This document shows positions 49,684-60,130 of a stretch of DNA of 64,000 nucleotides, piece after piece. Each line of letters starts with the position of its first letter. The stretch's first letter is position 1. Source of the DNA: Xenorhabdus griffiniae (lineage in GTDB: Bacteria; Pseudomonadota; Gammaproteobacteria; Enterobacterales; Enterobacteriaceae); NCBI RefSeq assembly GCF_037265215.1, contig NZ_CP147737.1, positions 2,140,001 to 2,204,000 of the forward strand, given 5' to 3'. The position numbers and the translations under genes were made by a program. A model generated the notes under the pieces. That model made no database searches. It was not told the DNA's origin and saw only the letters and a list, made by a program, of their open reading frames with translations.

Positions 49684-52600
49684 ATGCATAAACAAAATAA
49701 AAATGCAGAGAATGAGCGTTTTATCGAGCAATGGCAAGCCTGCTTACAGGGGCTTGATACGGATAATATCCTTATTCTGGCGTTATTGAAAAAAGCACTT
49801 GGCGATGTTGATGCAATACGATTTAACGACATGCAATCTAAGCGTCAGCTAAGTTGGCGCCAATTACTGTGCAGCATTGTCCGCGTTTATCGTTACTTAT
49901 GTGAGCTGGAGGTTGCACGTGGCCAACGGGTAGTGACAATTTCACATAATCGCTGGGAGTTATTGGCCATTGAGTTTGCTTGCCAGATTAAAGGGGCGAT
50001 TTATACCCCACTGTATGCCAGTTATCCTGAAGAAATTATTGCCTATTGCCTGTCACTGACAGAACCCATTTTAGTTATTACTGAAACCGCGGAGCATGTG
50101 CAATCCTTGCCGCGGAATTCTTCGTGGCATGTCATCACATTGGAACCTTCCAACGTTTTTACCGATTTTTCCACCATTGATAGCGACATTCACCAAGTTA
50201 CCGAGGATAAGACGGTCAGTGATAAGGGGATTGGGGCAGAGTTGCACAGTTCGCTGATTACAGATTTACGGGCGACACAGGCAGAGCAAGCTTTTTGCCT
50301 GATGTTCACTTCAGGCTCCAGTGGGAAACCCAAGGGGGTATTGCTTAGTCAGGCCAATATTCTTTCACAGCAACAAGCTCTGAAAGAGTTATGGCATTTC
50401 GATGGCCCGCAATCTTTTCTCAGTTATTTACCGTGGCACCATAGTTTTGGTGGCTTGTTTGAAAAATATACAGCTATTTTTAGTCAGGCCGTATTACATA
50501 TTGATAACAGTCGGGGGGTGGATATTGCGCGGTTGTGCGCCAACCTAAGCCAGCTAAAGCCGACGCGGTTTTTCAGTGTACCGAAAATACTGACCGCGGT
50601 TGCCAATAAGATGAAGGATTCAGCGAATTTTTACCACGAGGTGGCTCCTTCATTGCAAATGATCTTTTCTGCGGCTTCCAAACTGTCTGCGGACATTGAA
50701 GATTATTTCAACCGTTGTGACATTCAGGTCGTTGAGGGTTGGGGGCTGACTGAGACAAGCCCTTGCCTGACACTCAAGGGATTAGACAGTAAAGAACCGA
50801 ACAGTGTAGGCCGCCCTTTACCTAATGTGACACTCCGTATTGATGAAGAAACTGGGGAGATTTTGGCTAAGGGGCCGAATGTTATGCTGGGTTATTATGC
50901 TGATGAAGCTGCGACCCAGCGCTGTTTCAAGCAACAATGGTTCAGGACTGGCGATCTCGGCAAAATGGTTAATGGAGAACTGGTGCTATTGGGGCGGTCA
51001 GATGCAGTCAGGAAACTGTCCAATGGTGAAAAGGTTTCCAGTGATACTATCGAACAGAGTTTGTTTGCTAAGACCGATATTATTAGCCATGCCATTATTG
51101 AGATTGAGCAAAGGCCATACGCCACAGCGTTATTGTTTATCAATCCTGAGCTTCGTCGCCAGACGTTAAGAGAGGATTGTACACTCCAGCATTCAACACG
51201 TTTGCGGGAATATATCTTACAGATCTTGCAGCAACACAATCGTCAGGTGACGGAAATTTCCCACAAGTTGATAGCGGTTGCGATCACCGAAACACCGCTG
51301 TCTGCTGATAAAGGTGAAATCACGCCATCATTTAAAGTCTCCCAGCGTACCGTGCGGGAAAATTACCGTGCTGTGCTTGATGCACTATATGACACTGATA
51401 GATCTTTCAATTTAAATCCGGCATGTCGTTCATTTTTGAAAGTTTCAGAAAATCACCCTGTTTCGCCCATTATTTTCCAAGATAACCTACTGACAGGTTC
51501 TATTAATTGGGAAGGGTTTATACACATCATTGGTCAAGTCAGAGGACAAAATCTGTCAGGTGATGATACTCAGAGATCCTTGCTTGACCTTGGTTATAAT
51601 TCATTGACGATAGTTCAATTGGCGGAGAGTTTAAGCCAGGCTAGCGGTCAAGTCGTCACAGAAATAGAGCTGTTCTCCAGTTCGTCAATCCATCAACTTT
51701 GGCAAAGATTAGTGACACGGACGACGGGGAAAACTTTCTGCCATGCCAATACCACAGAACAGATGCTGTCAGGACAGGATCAGGCCGATGTGGCGATCAT
51801 CGGCTATGCAGGGCGTTTTCCCGGCGCTGAGGATTGTGAGCAGTTATGGGAAAACTTGCTTGCAGGCAAAAGTATGTTTAGTCGTTGCCCTGACGATCGC
51901 CCCTTTATGGCTACATTGCTGGCAGAATTTGCAGCCAAAGGCACCCAATTAAGTGGGGCATTTTGTAATAACATTCGTCAATTTAACCATCGCTTTTTTC
52001 AAATCAATCCCAAAGACGCCCGATTGATGGATCCCCAACACCGGTTATTGTTGATGGTGACATGGGAAGCCATTGAACAGGCTAATCTGAGCCTGGATGA
52101 TTTGAAGGAGAGCCGAACAGGTGTATTTATCGGTATCAGCCAAAATGGCTATCGGCAATTGTTACATGATTACCAGGCCGAGACGGGGGAAGAGGGTTAT
52201 CCGAGTAGTGCAATTAACAATCAGAATAGTATATGCGCCAATCGATTGTCATATTTTCTGGATTTAAGGGGACCTTCATTAGTTGTTGATACCTTGTGCT
52301 CATCATCATTGGTGGCATTGCATCAAGCGCGTTTGAGTATTGAAAGGGGAGAATGTGATACTGCCATTGTCGGAGGAGTGCATCTGCAATTGGATATGGC
52401 TCATTTTAGGGAAATGAGCCAGTTGGAAGTGTTATCCAGTGATGGAATGTGCCGCCCTTTTGATGCCGAGGCGAACGGAACTGTGCTGGGTGAGGGCGCA
52501 GGGGTGGTGATCCTTAAACGCCATGATCTTGCCATGCGTGATAAAAATGATGTCAAGGCAATCCTGCTGGCTTCCGAGGTTTATCATGGTGGCCGTAGTA

Positions 52601-54612
52601 ACGGTATTACAGCACCAGATCCACTTTCACAACAAAAGTTATTGGAGCGGTGTTGGACGAACGCAGGCATAAGAGCGAGTGATATCGCTTATTTCGAAAC
52701 ACATGGCACTGGCACACGTTTGGGTGATCCTATCGAGCTGGCTGGAATTAGTGCTTGTTTTCATGACCAAAAAATGCAGGCTCCCTGTTATCTTGGGGCT
52801 ATCAAAGCCAATATTGGCCACCTTGAAGCCGCCGCAGGTATTACCGGGTTGATCAAATTACTATTGATTGACCAGCACAGAATAGCGCCACCAGTGGCAG
52901 CATTTAGCCAATTGAATCCCCGGATCTCGCTGGCCGAAGGGCAACTGGAGATCCCTACGACAATACAACCGTTACCTGCTGAAAAAAGTTGTTTGGCTGT
53001 CAGTGCGTTTGGTATGGGAGGAACGGGGGCGCATGTAGTCATTAAAAGTAATGGCAAACCCCCTTTTTCTGATGCGGAACAAATAAGCGAAACGTTGCCT
53101 TGTGTGTTGAGTGGATGTGATCAAGCTCATCTCCAGGCTGTTGCCACCAGTTTATTAACTTATGTGCAACAGCAAGTGATGCAACAAAAATTTGTCCTAA
53201 TGCATTTCTGTCAGGCGTTGGCTCAACGCACGGTGCTACCGGTTGTTTGTACTTTGGGGGTAAATAGTGCTGAACAATTGATTGAACAGTTATCTGCAAT
53301 AGCCAGCGGGGAGCTTGTTGGTTATCGTGCCAGTGCAGCCAATAGCCAGGATAATACGACAACCCTGGCATTGGTTTTTGCCGGACAGGGAACCCAATCG
53401 GTGGCAATGGCGGAACAGTTGTATCGTCATAATGTGCAATTTGCACAGTGGCTCGATCACATCGATCAATTGTGTTCTGAAATAGCGCATGAAAGCGGGC
53501 AGCCAAAGGTGGAGGTAAAACATCTGCTGACTGAGCAGGTGGATGAACAGACGATCCATCGTACCGAATTTGCACAGGTGATTTTATTTGCTTTCGAGTA
53601 TGCACTGTACCAATGCCTGCGCCCTGCTATCGGGCATGTCGATATTCTGCTTGGCCATAGTCTTGGCGAATATGTCGCGGCCTGTATAGCCAATGTATTT
53701 TCATTGAAAGAGGGGCTTAGGATCATCATTAAACGCGCCCAATTGATGGAGGCGAGTGATCCCAATGGTGCCATGATGATGGTGAACTGTTCAGCAGAGC
53801 AACTTGGCACCTTCATGGTGGTGGTTAAAACCGACAATGGCGTGGAGGGGGGCGCTGGCCTGACTATTGCTGTTGAAAATAGTGAAACCAATACAATTAT
53901 CAGTGGCTCACGTAGTGTACTTGATCATTTCCAGTCGCAATTAGAGCGGCATGGTTTCCATTCTCGCTTTATCAGTACCAATAGGGCATTCCATTCTCCG
54001 ATGATGGCAAATGCAGCCCACGAATTTGGAGTATTTCTCGCCAATATCCCCCTTAAGGCAGCAGATATACCCATTTTGTCTAATCTGACGGGGCAACCGG
54101 AAACAGATTGTTTCGCTACGGCAGAATATTGGCAACAGCATATGTTAGGTCGTGTACTGTTCCGTCATAACCTGAATAAATTAACTGCCATGGTTGGGCT
54201 GAAGATCATTGAGATTGGCCCCAAAAGTATGATCGGCGCGTTGCTCGATGAAGCTCCGCAACATCATCTGGCTTTAGCGTATTGTCCTGCCCAGAAAAAC
54301 CAGCAGCTCAATTATGGTGATTTAGTAGCAGTGTTAGCCAGTGAGCATTTATCTGGTTCACCAAGAGATTGGCTGGCAATGTATGCGCCATTCACGCCGA
54401 AACCTGCCTTATTACCAGCAAGAAAATTATTGACAGAAGATTACTGGTTTACGGGAACTGCCATTGCGCCTTCATTGAATGGGGCAAGGCAACAAAAACC
54501 TGACGAACATTTCAACCTGACTGAGCGTGAGCCTCTCGCCATCATGCAACAACAAATTGACTGTATGAACGCTATCTTCCAGGCCCAATCAGAAATTATG
54601 AAGGGAATGTAA
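49684..54612 (+). CDS. Type I PKS: acyl ligase-ACP-KS-AT loading/extension module
   Basis: A modular synthase of about 1,642 residues. An acyl-CoA-ligase-like AMP domain comes first (about 1-560; TSGSSGKPKG at 209, GWGLTETSP), then ACP1 (LLDLGYNSL, Ser640), a ketosynthase (about 690-1115; TLCSSS with Cys872, ETHGTGT, NIGHLEAAAG) and an acyltransferase (about 1230-1520; GHSLGEY with Ser1326, and AFHS, which usually indicates malonyl-CoA). There is no ketoreductase. I place the start at ATG 49684; a TTG 18 codons upstream would add a hydrophobic stretch. The next protein begins with an ACP, so the KS product passes across. Order and logic equal the first half of mycosubtilin/iturin synthase A. 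The ligase probably takes a fatty acid; this is inferred. Confidence 0.92.
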   Translation: MHKQNKNAENERFIEQWQACLQGLDTDNILILALLKKALGDVDAIRFNDMQSKRQLSWRQLLCSIVRVYRYLCELEVARGQRVVTISHNRWELLAIEFACQIKGAIYTPLYASYPEEIIAYCLSLTEPILVITETAEHVQSLPRNSSWHVITLEPSNVFTDFSTIDSDIHQVTEDKTVSDKGIGAELHSSLITDLRATQAEQAFCLMFTSGSSGKPKGVLLSQANILSQQQALKELWHFDGPQSFLSYLPWHHSFGGLFEKYTAIFSQAVLHIDNSRGVDIARLCANLSQLKPTRFFSVPKILTAVANKMKDSANFYHEVAPSLQMIFSAASKLSADIEDYFNRCDIQVVEGWGLTETSPCLTLKGLDSKEPNSVGRPLPNVTLRIDEETGEILAKGPNVMLGYYADEAATQRCFKQQWFRTGDLGKMVNGELVLLGRSDAVRKLSNGEKVSSDTIEQSLFAKTDIISHAIIEIEQRPYATALLFINPELRRQTLREDCTLQHSTRLREYILQILQQHNRQVTEISHKLIAVAITETPLSADKGEITPSFKVSQRTVRENYRAVLDALYDTDRSFNLNPACRSFLKVSENHPVSPIIFQDNLLTGSINWEGFIHIIGQVRGQNLSGDDTQRSLLDLGYNSLTIVQLAESLSQASGQVVTEIELFSSSSIHQLWQRLVTRTTGKTFCHANTTEQMLSGQDQADVAIIGYAGRFPGAEDCEQLWENLLAGKSMFSRCPDDRPFMATLLAEFAAKGTQLSGAFCNNIRQFNHRFFQINPKDARLMDPQHRLLLMVTWEAIEQANLSLDDLKESRTGVFIGISQNGYRQLLHDYQAETGEEGYPSSAINNQNSICANRLSYFLDLRGPSLVVDTLCSSSLVALHQARLSIERGECDTAIVGGVHLQLDMAHFREMSQLEVLSSDGMCRPFDAEANGTVLGEGAGVVILKRHDLAMRDKNDVKAILLASEVYHGGRSNGITAPDPLSQQKLLERCWTNAGIRASDIAYFETHGTGTRLGDPIELAGISACFHDQKMQAPCYLGAIKANIGHLEAAAGITGLIKLLLIDQHRIAPPVAAFSQLNPRISLAEGQLEIPTTIQPLPAEKSCLAVSAFGMGGTGAHVVIKSNGKPPFSDAEQISETLPCVLSGCDQAHLQAVATSLLTYVQQQVMQQKFVLMHFCQALAQRTVLPVVCTLGVNSAEQLIEQLSAIASGELVGYRASAANSQDNTTTLALVFAGQGTQSVAMAEQLYRHNVQFAQWLDHIDQLCSEIAHESGQPKVEVKHLLTEQVDEQTIHRTEFAQVILFAFEYALYQCLRPAIGHVDILLGHSLGEYVAACIANVFSLKEGLRIIIKRAQLMEASDPNGAMMMVNCSAEQLGTFMVVVKTDNGVEGGAGLTIAVENSETNTIISGSRSVLDHFQSQLERHGFHSRFISTNRAFHSPMMANAAHEFGVFLANIPLKAADIPILSNLTGQPETDCFATAEYWQQHMLGRVLFRHNLNKLTAMVGLKIIEIGPKSMIGALLDEAPQHHLALAYCPAQKNQQLNYGDLVAVLASEHLSGSPRDWLAMYAPFTPKPALLPARKLLTEDYWFTGTAIAPSLNGARQQKPDEHFNLTEREPLAIMQQQIDCMNAIFQAQSEIMKGM

Positions 54613-54616
54613 CATA

Positions 54617-57600
54617 ATGACTCAATTGCCAAATGAAATTAAACACTCTCTGCAAAGTTGGTTACAGTCAGAATTAGCAAGTGAACATGTGCCTACCGAT
54701 ACTGACTTTTTGGCACTGGGTATTGAATCTCTCACATTGATTAGACTGAAAAACAATATTAAATCTCAATATGGTGTTGATATCGGTATTGGAAAGTTTT
54801 TTAAAGGATTATCGACTATTGATAAGGTCGCTAATTTTGTTAGCAAGCAGGCACAACCTGCCTCGGTTGATAACTTGAGCAATCAACCACAGACAGTATC
54901 TGTGCCGATACCGCCAATAGCAGAGCCGGAGGTACAAGCGCATGTTCTAACGCCTCCAACAATATCGTTATCACCCTCTGTATCTCCTTCGGCGATGATG
55001 TCTAACAAACAGATTGTTACTAGCCGCGAAAACCAGACTGTTATTAGCAATAACCCAGGCATGGAGATCAAACACGGCATTATGGCTGCCCAATTAAACG
55101 CCATGCAGCAATTATTCCAACAGCAGTTGGCAGTGTTGCAATATCTTGGGGGAGGAAGCGCTGTTCCGACGACTGGTGACCAGCCACCCGCCGCCGTTCA
55201 GCGACCAGATCCCACTTTAATTTCAGCATCAAGCAACCTTTCATCTAAAGAGAGTGTTGTTAGCGAGCCATTAGTGACATCTGGTGAAAAAGCCAAATTT
55301 ACCTACAAACCCGTTGATATTGCCGAGCCTGTACAGTGTGATGCTGAAACGACGGCATTTATTCAGCATTACAACGCGAAAACCAGTGCATCAAAAGCGG
55401 CTATCCAGAAATATCGGAGGGTGCTCTGTGATAACCGCAACTCGATTCAGTTCAACAGTAAGCTCAAAGAATTGTGTTATCCGATTGTGGGAAAAACCGC
55501 AAAAGGAGCACATTTTACTGATCTGAACGGCAATGTCTTTATTGACATTGCGATGGGGTTTGGCGTCAACTTTTTTGGGCATAATCCTGATTTTATCCAA
55601 CAGGCTTTACAAAAAAGGCTTCAACGTGGTTTTCATCTCGGGCCGCTTGATGAGTCTGGTATGGTTGTTGCGGATTTAATCGCTGAAATCACGGGTGTTG
55701 AGCGAGTGGCTTTCACTAATTCAGGCACCGAGGCCATTATGCTTGCCTGTCGCGTAGCCAGGGCTGCTAGCGGGAAAAGGAAGATCGTTATCTTCAATAA
55801 TGCCTACCATGGTCACTATACGGAAATCCTCTTTATGGGAGGAATGAGAGAGGGAGAGATATTCCCTCAATCTAGCGGCATTCCTGAAGATTTGGGGCGG
55901 GATATAGTGATACTCAATTATGGCGAACAACAAAGCCTGGACTATATTACCGCTCACGGAAATGAAATTGCTATGGTCATGGTTGAACCCGTCCAATCGC
56001 GCAATATCAACCTACGGCCTAAATCTTTTATTCAGACGTTACGAAAAATCACGGCACAGCAGAATGTGGTATTGCTATTCGATGAAATCATTACTGGTTT
56101 TCGTTATCACCCAAAAGGGGCGCAACATTACTATCAGGTCAAGGCTGATTTGGTGACATATGGCAAAGTCATCGGGGGTGGTATGCCTATCGGTGTTTTG
56201 GCTGGCGATGCGGCAATAATGGATTACCTTGATGGTGGTTTCTGGCAATTTGGTGACGCGTCTTATCCACCCAATGAGACCACTTTTTTTGCCGGAACGT
56301 TTTGTAAACATCCGCTGGCGATGGCCGCAGCTGAGGCAACGTTATTACATATGAAAACGATGGGGTCTGCATTACAAACTGATTTGAATGACAGAACCTC
56401 AGGCTTTGTTGAGCGGCTCAATGCGTTGTTCACTACAGCAAATTGCGGTATAGAAGTTGCGAACTTTGGCTCATTATTCAAGTTCAGTCAGAAAAACACA
56501 CACGAATTATTTTTCCATAACTTGTTAATGAATGGGGTTTATACTTGGGAAGGGCGTACCTGTTTCCTCTCTACAGCTCATGATGATAACGTGTTAAATG
56601 AATGTTTCGATGCTTTTGAAAAAACCATCGAGAAGATTTCTGCCAAACCCCGCTTGCTGAACGTACCTGTAGAATCAAAAGCGCCAGTGAACGTTGTCGT
56701 ACCCGAATTTAAGATGCAGAAGAATTTGGCGATGTCCAGTTGGTACGATCCGGCGGCATCAAAATCTTACAATGAATTCGTTCAGTATGTGATCACTGAT
56801 GGATTGCAGCTGCATCGTTTAAACAGCACTATTGAGTATTTGTTCAATCGTCACCAACAATTGCGCCAGGTTTTTTGTCCTGAAACCTTTAAAACGGTGA
56901 CCGGCCAATTTGATCATCATGCCGCAATACGGACTGAACCGGCGATCATGGATTCACCAGAACAGTTTTTACAATGGCGGCAAAGTTGTCTGGATGAAGA
57001 GTTTGCGCTTGATCGTGGACCGATGTTTAGAGTGCATGTAGCACAGATTGATTTAGCTCTGCCATTATGGAGTGAAACACCTTTAGCACAACATGCACTT
57101 AACTATAGCCGTGTGGATATGATTTTTTTGGTCGCCCACCATGCTATTGTTGATGGTGTCTCTTTGGATGTATTAATTGATGAGCTGGTGGCTGTTTATC
57201 ATGGCACCGGCGATTTGCCACCAGCCTGTCAGTATCATGATTATTTGGAGCGTCTGGCTGCATTCAAAAAGACCCCGGATTTTATTCACCAGAAATCATT
57301 TTGGCACAAGTACCTGTCTGGCTGGCAGAGGGATTTGGCAAATTTACCCGAACCGGCTCCTGTCGTGCTGACAGAAGAGGGGAATGTACTTGCGACGGGG
57401 GGATTTTATCTTGAGAAATTATCGGCTGACTTGACGGCTAAGATTTTGGCTTATGCGGCTGCACAGCGTGCGACTCCTTACATGCTGATGTATACCGTCT
57501 ACTCTATTTTTTTGGGTACGGTACTCAAACAATCCCAATTTGTTATGTCTACTTCAGTATCCGGGCGTAACTTTGACAATTTCGACAATCTGGTGGGCTT

Positions 57601-60130
57601 GACGACGGCAATGTTGCCCGTTCGGGTAAATACTTGCAATGGTGAACAACGTTTCAGTGAGTATCTTGACCTTACTTGTGAACAATTGTTGGATATTTTT
57701 TCTAACCAGGATGTCACGATTGAAGATTTGACGGTGCAGAATTGTAGCCTGGGGCATCATTCGGAAATGGTAAACCGTTATCTTAATTACGACTTCAATT
57801 TCAGTCCCCGTAAACTTAAGCTTAATGAAAGTGGTAGTTGGTCTTTGTTACTGGATAACCCCAAACGCTACATTGTTGGTCAATTGTCTTTGGATGTATT
57901 TCAGAGCGAGCACGATCTGTATTTACATTGGGAATATGCAGCACAAGCCTACAACAAGGCGCAAATCAAAACGCTGTCAGGTAAACTGGTACAGTTACTG
58001 GATTATCTCATTAACTCTCCGGAGAGGGATACACTGACCCTGGCTGATATTGTCACTTATCTGAACTCGCTGGATACACCCTCTATTGCCATTGGGCCGT
58101 TGCGGAAGGATTTTCTGTACAAGGCACCAATCCATGCCTTGTTTGAACGGCAAGCCGCCGATGATCCACAGGCATGTGCATTAATCGATGCCAGTTTGAA
58201 AGAAGGACAGCGTCAGCTTTCATTTGCCGAATTGAACCGACAGGCAAATGCATTGGCACATCATTTGCTGCAACAAGGTTTACAGCCAGAAGAGCCTGTT
58301 TTTATCAGTGTACGTCGTGGGATACCCTTAGCCGTCTCGGTATTAGCAGTACTGAAAGCGGGGGGCGTGTACGTTCCTATTGATAAGAAGCTACCTCTTA
58401 CCCAAGTCGAATTCTTGCTCTCAGAACTTACTCCGCGATTTGCCCTGCTCGATGGGGATTATGGAGGCTTAAATGATGGTAATGAGGTAAGAAACTCTGA
58501 CCATATTTCGTTGCTGAAAACGCTATCTCATGTCCGGTATTTCAACTTTTACGATGAAGGGATGTTGCTGCGTCAATGTGGGGTTGCCTCGGGGGATACC
58601 GCGTTACTGCAAAATCCGGGAAAAGTAATACCTGCGGGGCAAACAGCCTATATTACCTGTACATCAGGAAGTACCCAAAATGCTAACAACGTGATGAACT
58701 CCCATGGGGCTATCGCCCATCACTGTTTGATGATGAAGGAATATCTAGCGATTTGTTCGGAAGATCGGATGCTTCAATTTACCGATTTGTGCTGGGATAT
58801 TGTTCTTGAGGAACTTTTTCCTGTTTGGAGCGCAGGAGGCAGGGTTGTATTTTTCGGTGATACCCCGCCAAATACGTTTGCTGATTTCAACCAATTGCTG
58901 ATTGAACAACAGATTACGTTGGCCGATTTACCGTCTACCTATTGGCAAGGATGGGTGGATAGTTTGGAAGATCCTGCCATAAATTACCCATCCCACTTAC
59001 GGCGTATTTTAGTGGGAACTGAAAAAGTTGATCCACAGACGTTGAAAAAGTGGCAGAAATTTGTACCTGAAGGGGTAATTTTCTCCAATGCTTACGCCCA
59101 AACTGAAACCACTATTACCGCTACGGATTCAGTGATTACTAGGGATACACCGGTGGGAGAAACTGTGCCGCTTGGGAGGCCGCTCGCCAATACCGGATTT
59201 TATGTGCTGGATGAGTCAGGCAAACCAGTGCCACGCGGTGAGCCTGGTGAATTGTATATCGGTGGTCCGCTGGTATCTAAGGGATACTATGGCAATGACA
59301 CTCTGACAGCCACCAGATATGTAGTTGATCCTTATATCCCTGCTGAAATTTGCAACCAGACAGCACCACTTATGTACAAAACCGGTGATTTGGTCAGCAT
59401 GGATGAACAGGGATGTCTGTCTTTTCTTGGTCGAACAGATTTTCAGATCAAGGTACGAGGTTATCGCATTGAGCCAACCCAGCTGGAAAGTACCATTGGT
59501 CAGTGGGAAGAAATCGAACAAGTTGTACTGACGACAAACAGCGTGATTGATCCGACTATTCCTGTGGCAGAAACAAAATTGCTTTGTTATGTGAAAACCC
59601 AAGCCGACAAAGCGGTACAAAGAGAATTAAGTGAACGGATCCGGCAGTTCATCAACTGTAATTTTGCTCATTATATGCAACCACATCGCATTATCTATCT
59701 GGCTGAATTCCCTAAAACCGCTAACGGCAAAGTTTCGATAAAGCAGTTCCCTTTGCCGGAACGAACTGTACCCAATGACCCTTTACAGTATCTTAACAGT
59801 GCGGCGGGGCGTTTGCTGATGACTCATCTTAGGCAACGTGAACTGGATATGGGCGAAAGTTTCGTGGCGTCGGGCGGGGATTCGTTAACCGCGATCAAGA
59901 TCTTATCTGCATTGCAAAAAGAGCATGGAGTCACTCTTAAGTTGCCGGAGTTTATGGCTTGTCCAACATTGGCTAGCCTGATCGAATGGATAGATTCAGC
60001 ATTGGTTGTGAACAAAGAAGAGGTTGTATCACAAACATTCGTGCCGGATAGCCATAAGCAGATAGCAGGGCGAAAAGAAAAACCTGTATTACAGGCTCGT
60101 CGTCGTAACAAAAAGGGAATTGTTGGATGA
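54617..60130 (+). CDS. PKS/NRPS hybrid: ACP-aminotransferase-C-A-T
   Basis: An 1,837-residue hybrid. It has an ACP (LGIESLTL, Ser38), a Pro/Ser-rich linker, a glutamate-semialdehyde-type aminotransferase (about 285-680; NSGTEAIMLACRVARAASG, LFDEIITGFR, PLP lysine Lys517 in YGKVIGGGMP), a condensation domain (about 700-1150; HHAIVDG at 841-847), an adenylation domain (about 1175-1710) and a T domain (GGDSL, Ser1756). The aminotransferase should convert the beta-keto acyl chain on the ACP to a beta-amino chain, which the C domain joins to an amino acid. The A3 core is unusual (TSGSTQNANN instead of TSGSTGxPKG), but Asp of A4 and Lys1705 of NGK are kept. My reading of the pocket is D-I-E-D-L-G-A-I-T-K, whose Glu and Asp suggest a basic substrate. 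It begins four bases after the PKS stop and ends in ATGA overlap with the exporter. Confidence 0.92.
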   Translation: MTQLPNEIKHSLQSWLQSELASEHVPTDTDFLALGIESLTLIRLKNNIKSQYGVDIGIGKFFKGLSTIDKVANFVSKQAQPASVDNLSNQPQTVSVPIPPIAEPEVQAHVLTPPTISLSPSVSPSAMMSNKQIVTSRENQTVISNNPGMEIKHGIMAAQLNAMQQLFQQQLAVLQYLGGGSAVPTTGDQPPAAVQRPDPTLISASSNLSSKESVVSEPLVTSGEKAKFTYKPVDIAEPVQCDAETTAFIQHYNAKTSASKAAIQKYRRVLCDNRNSIQFNSKLKELCYPIVGKTAKGAHFTDLNGNVFIDIAMGFGVNFFGHNPDFIQQALQKRLQRGFHLGPLDESGMVVADLIAEITGVERVAFTNSGTEAIMLACRVARAASGKRKIVIFNNAYHGHYTEILFMGGMREGEIFPQSSGIPEDLGRDIVILNYGEQQSLDYITAHGNEIAMVMVEPVQSRNINLRPKSFIQTLRKITAQQNVVLLFDEIITGFRYHPKGAQHYYQVKADLVTYGKVIGGGMPIGVLAGDAAIMDYLDGGFWQFGDASYPPNETTFFAGTFCKHPLAMAAAEATLLHMKTMGSALQTDLNDRTSGFVERLNALFTTANCGIEVANFGSLFKFSQKNTHELFFHNLLMNGVYTWEGRTCFLSTAHDDNVLNECFDAFEKTIEKISAKPRLLNVPVESKAPVNVVVPEFKMQKNLAMSSWYDPAASKSYNEFVQYVITDGLQLHRLNSTIEYLFNRHQQLRQVFCPETFKTVTGQFDHHAAIRTEPAIMDSPEQFLQWRQSCLDEEFALDRGPMFRVHVAQIDLALPLWSETPLAQHALNYSRVDMIFLVAHHAIVDGVSLDVLIDELVAVYHGTGDLPPACQYHDYLERLAAFKKTPDFIHQKSFWHKYLSGWQRDLANLPEPAPVVLTEEGNVLATGGFYLEKLSADLTAKILAYAAAQRATPYMLMYTVYSIFLGTVLKQSQFVMSTSVSGRNFDNFDNLVGLTTAMLPVRVNTCNGEQRFSEYLDLTCEQLLDIFSNQDVTIEDLTVQNCSLGHHSEMVNRYLNYDFNFSPRKLKLNESGSWSLLLDNPKRYIVGQLSLDVFQSEHDLYLHWEYAAQAYNKAQIKTLSGKLVQLLDYLINSPERDTLTLADIVTYLNSLDTPSIAIGPLRKDFLYKAPIHALFERQAADDPQACALIDASLKEGQRQLSFAELNRQANALAHHLLQQGLQPEEPVFISVRRGIPLAVSVLAVLKAGGVYVPIDKKLPLTQVEFLLSELTPRFALLDGDYGGLNDGNEVRNSDHISLLKTLSHVRYFNFYDEGMLLRQCGVASGDTALLQNPGKVIPAGQTAYITCTSGSTQNANNVMNSHGAIAHHCLMMKEYLAICSEDRMLQFTDLCWDIVLEELFPVWSAGGRVVFFGDTPPNTFADFNQLLIEQQITLADLPSTYWQGWVDSLEDPAINYPSHLRRILVGTEKVDPQTLKKWQKFVPEGVIFSNAYAQTETTITATDSVITRDTPVGETVPLGRPLANTGFYVLDESGKPVPRGEPGELYIGGPLVSKGYYGNDTLTATRYVVDPYIPAEICNQTAPLMYKTGDLVSMDEQGCLSFLGRTDFQIKVRGYRIEPTQLESTIGQWEEIEQVVLTTNSVIDPTIPVAETKLLCYVKTQADKAVQRELSERIRQFINCNFAHYMQPHRIIYLAEFPKTANGKVSIKQFPLPERTVPNDPLQYLNSAAGRLLMTHLRQRELDMGESFVASGGDSLTAIKILSALQKEHGVTLKLPEFMACPTLASLIEWIDSALVVNKEEVVSQTFVPDSHKQIAGRKEKPVLQARRRNKKGIVG

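Noticed and set aside
53042..53605. Minus-strand frame of about 187 codons inside the PKS acyltransferase
   Set aside because: It is antisense to well-conserved PKS domains and has no family features.
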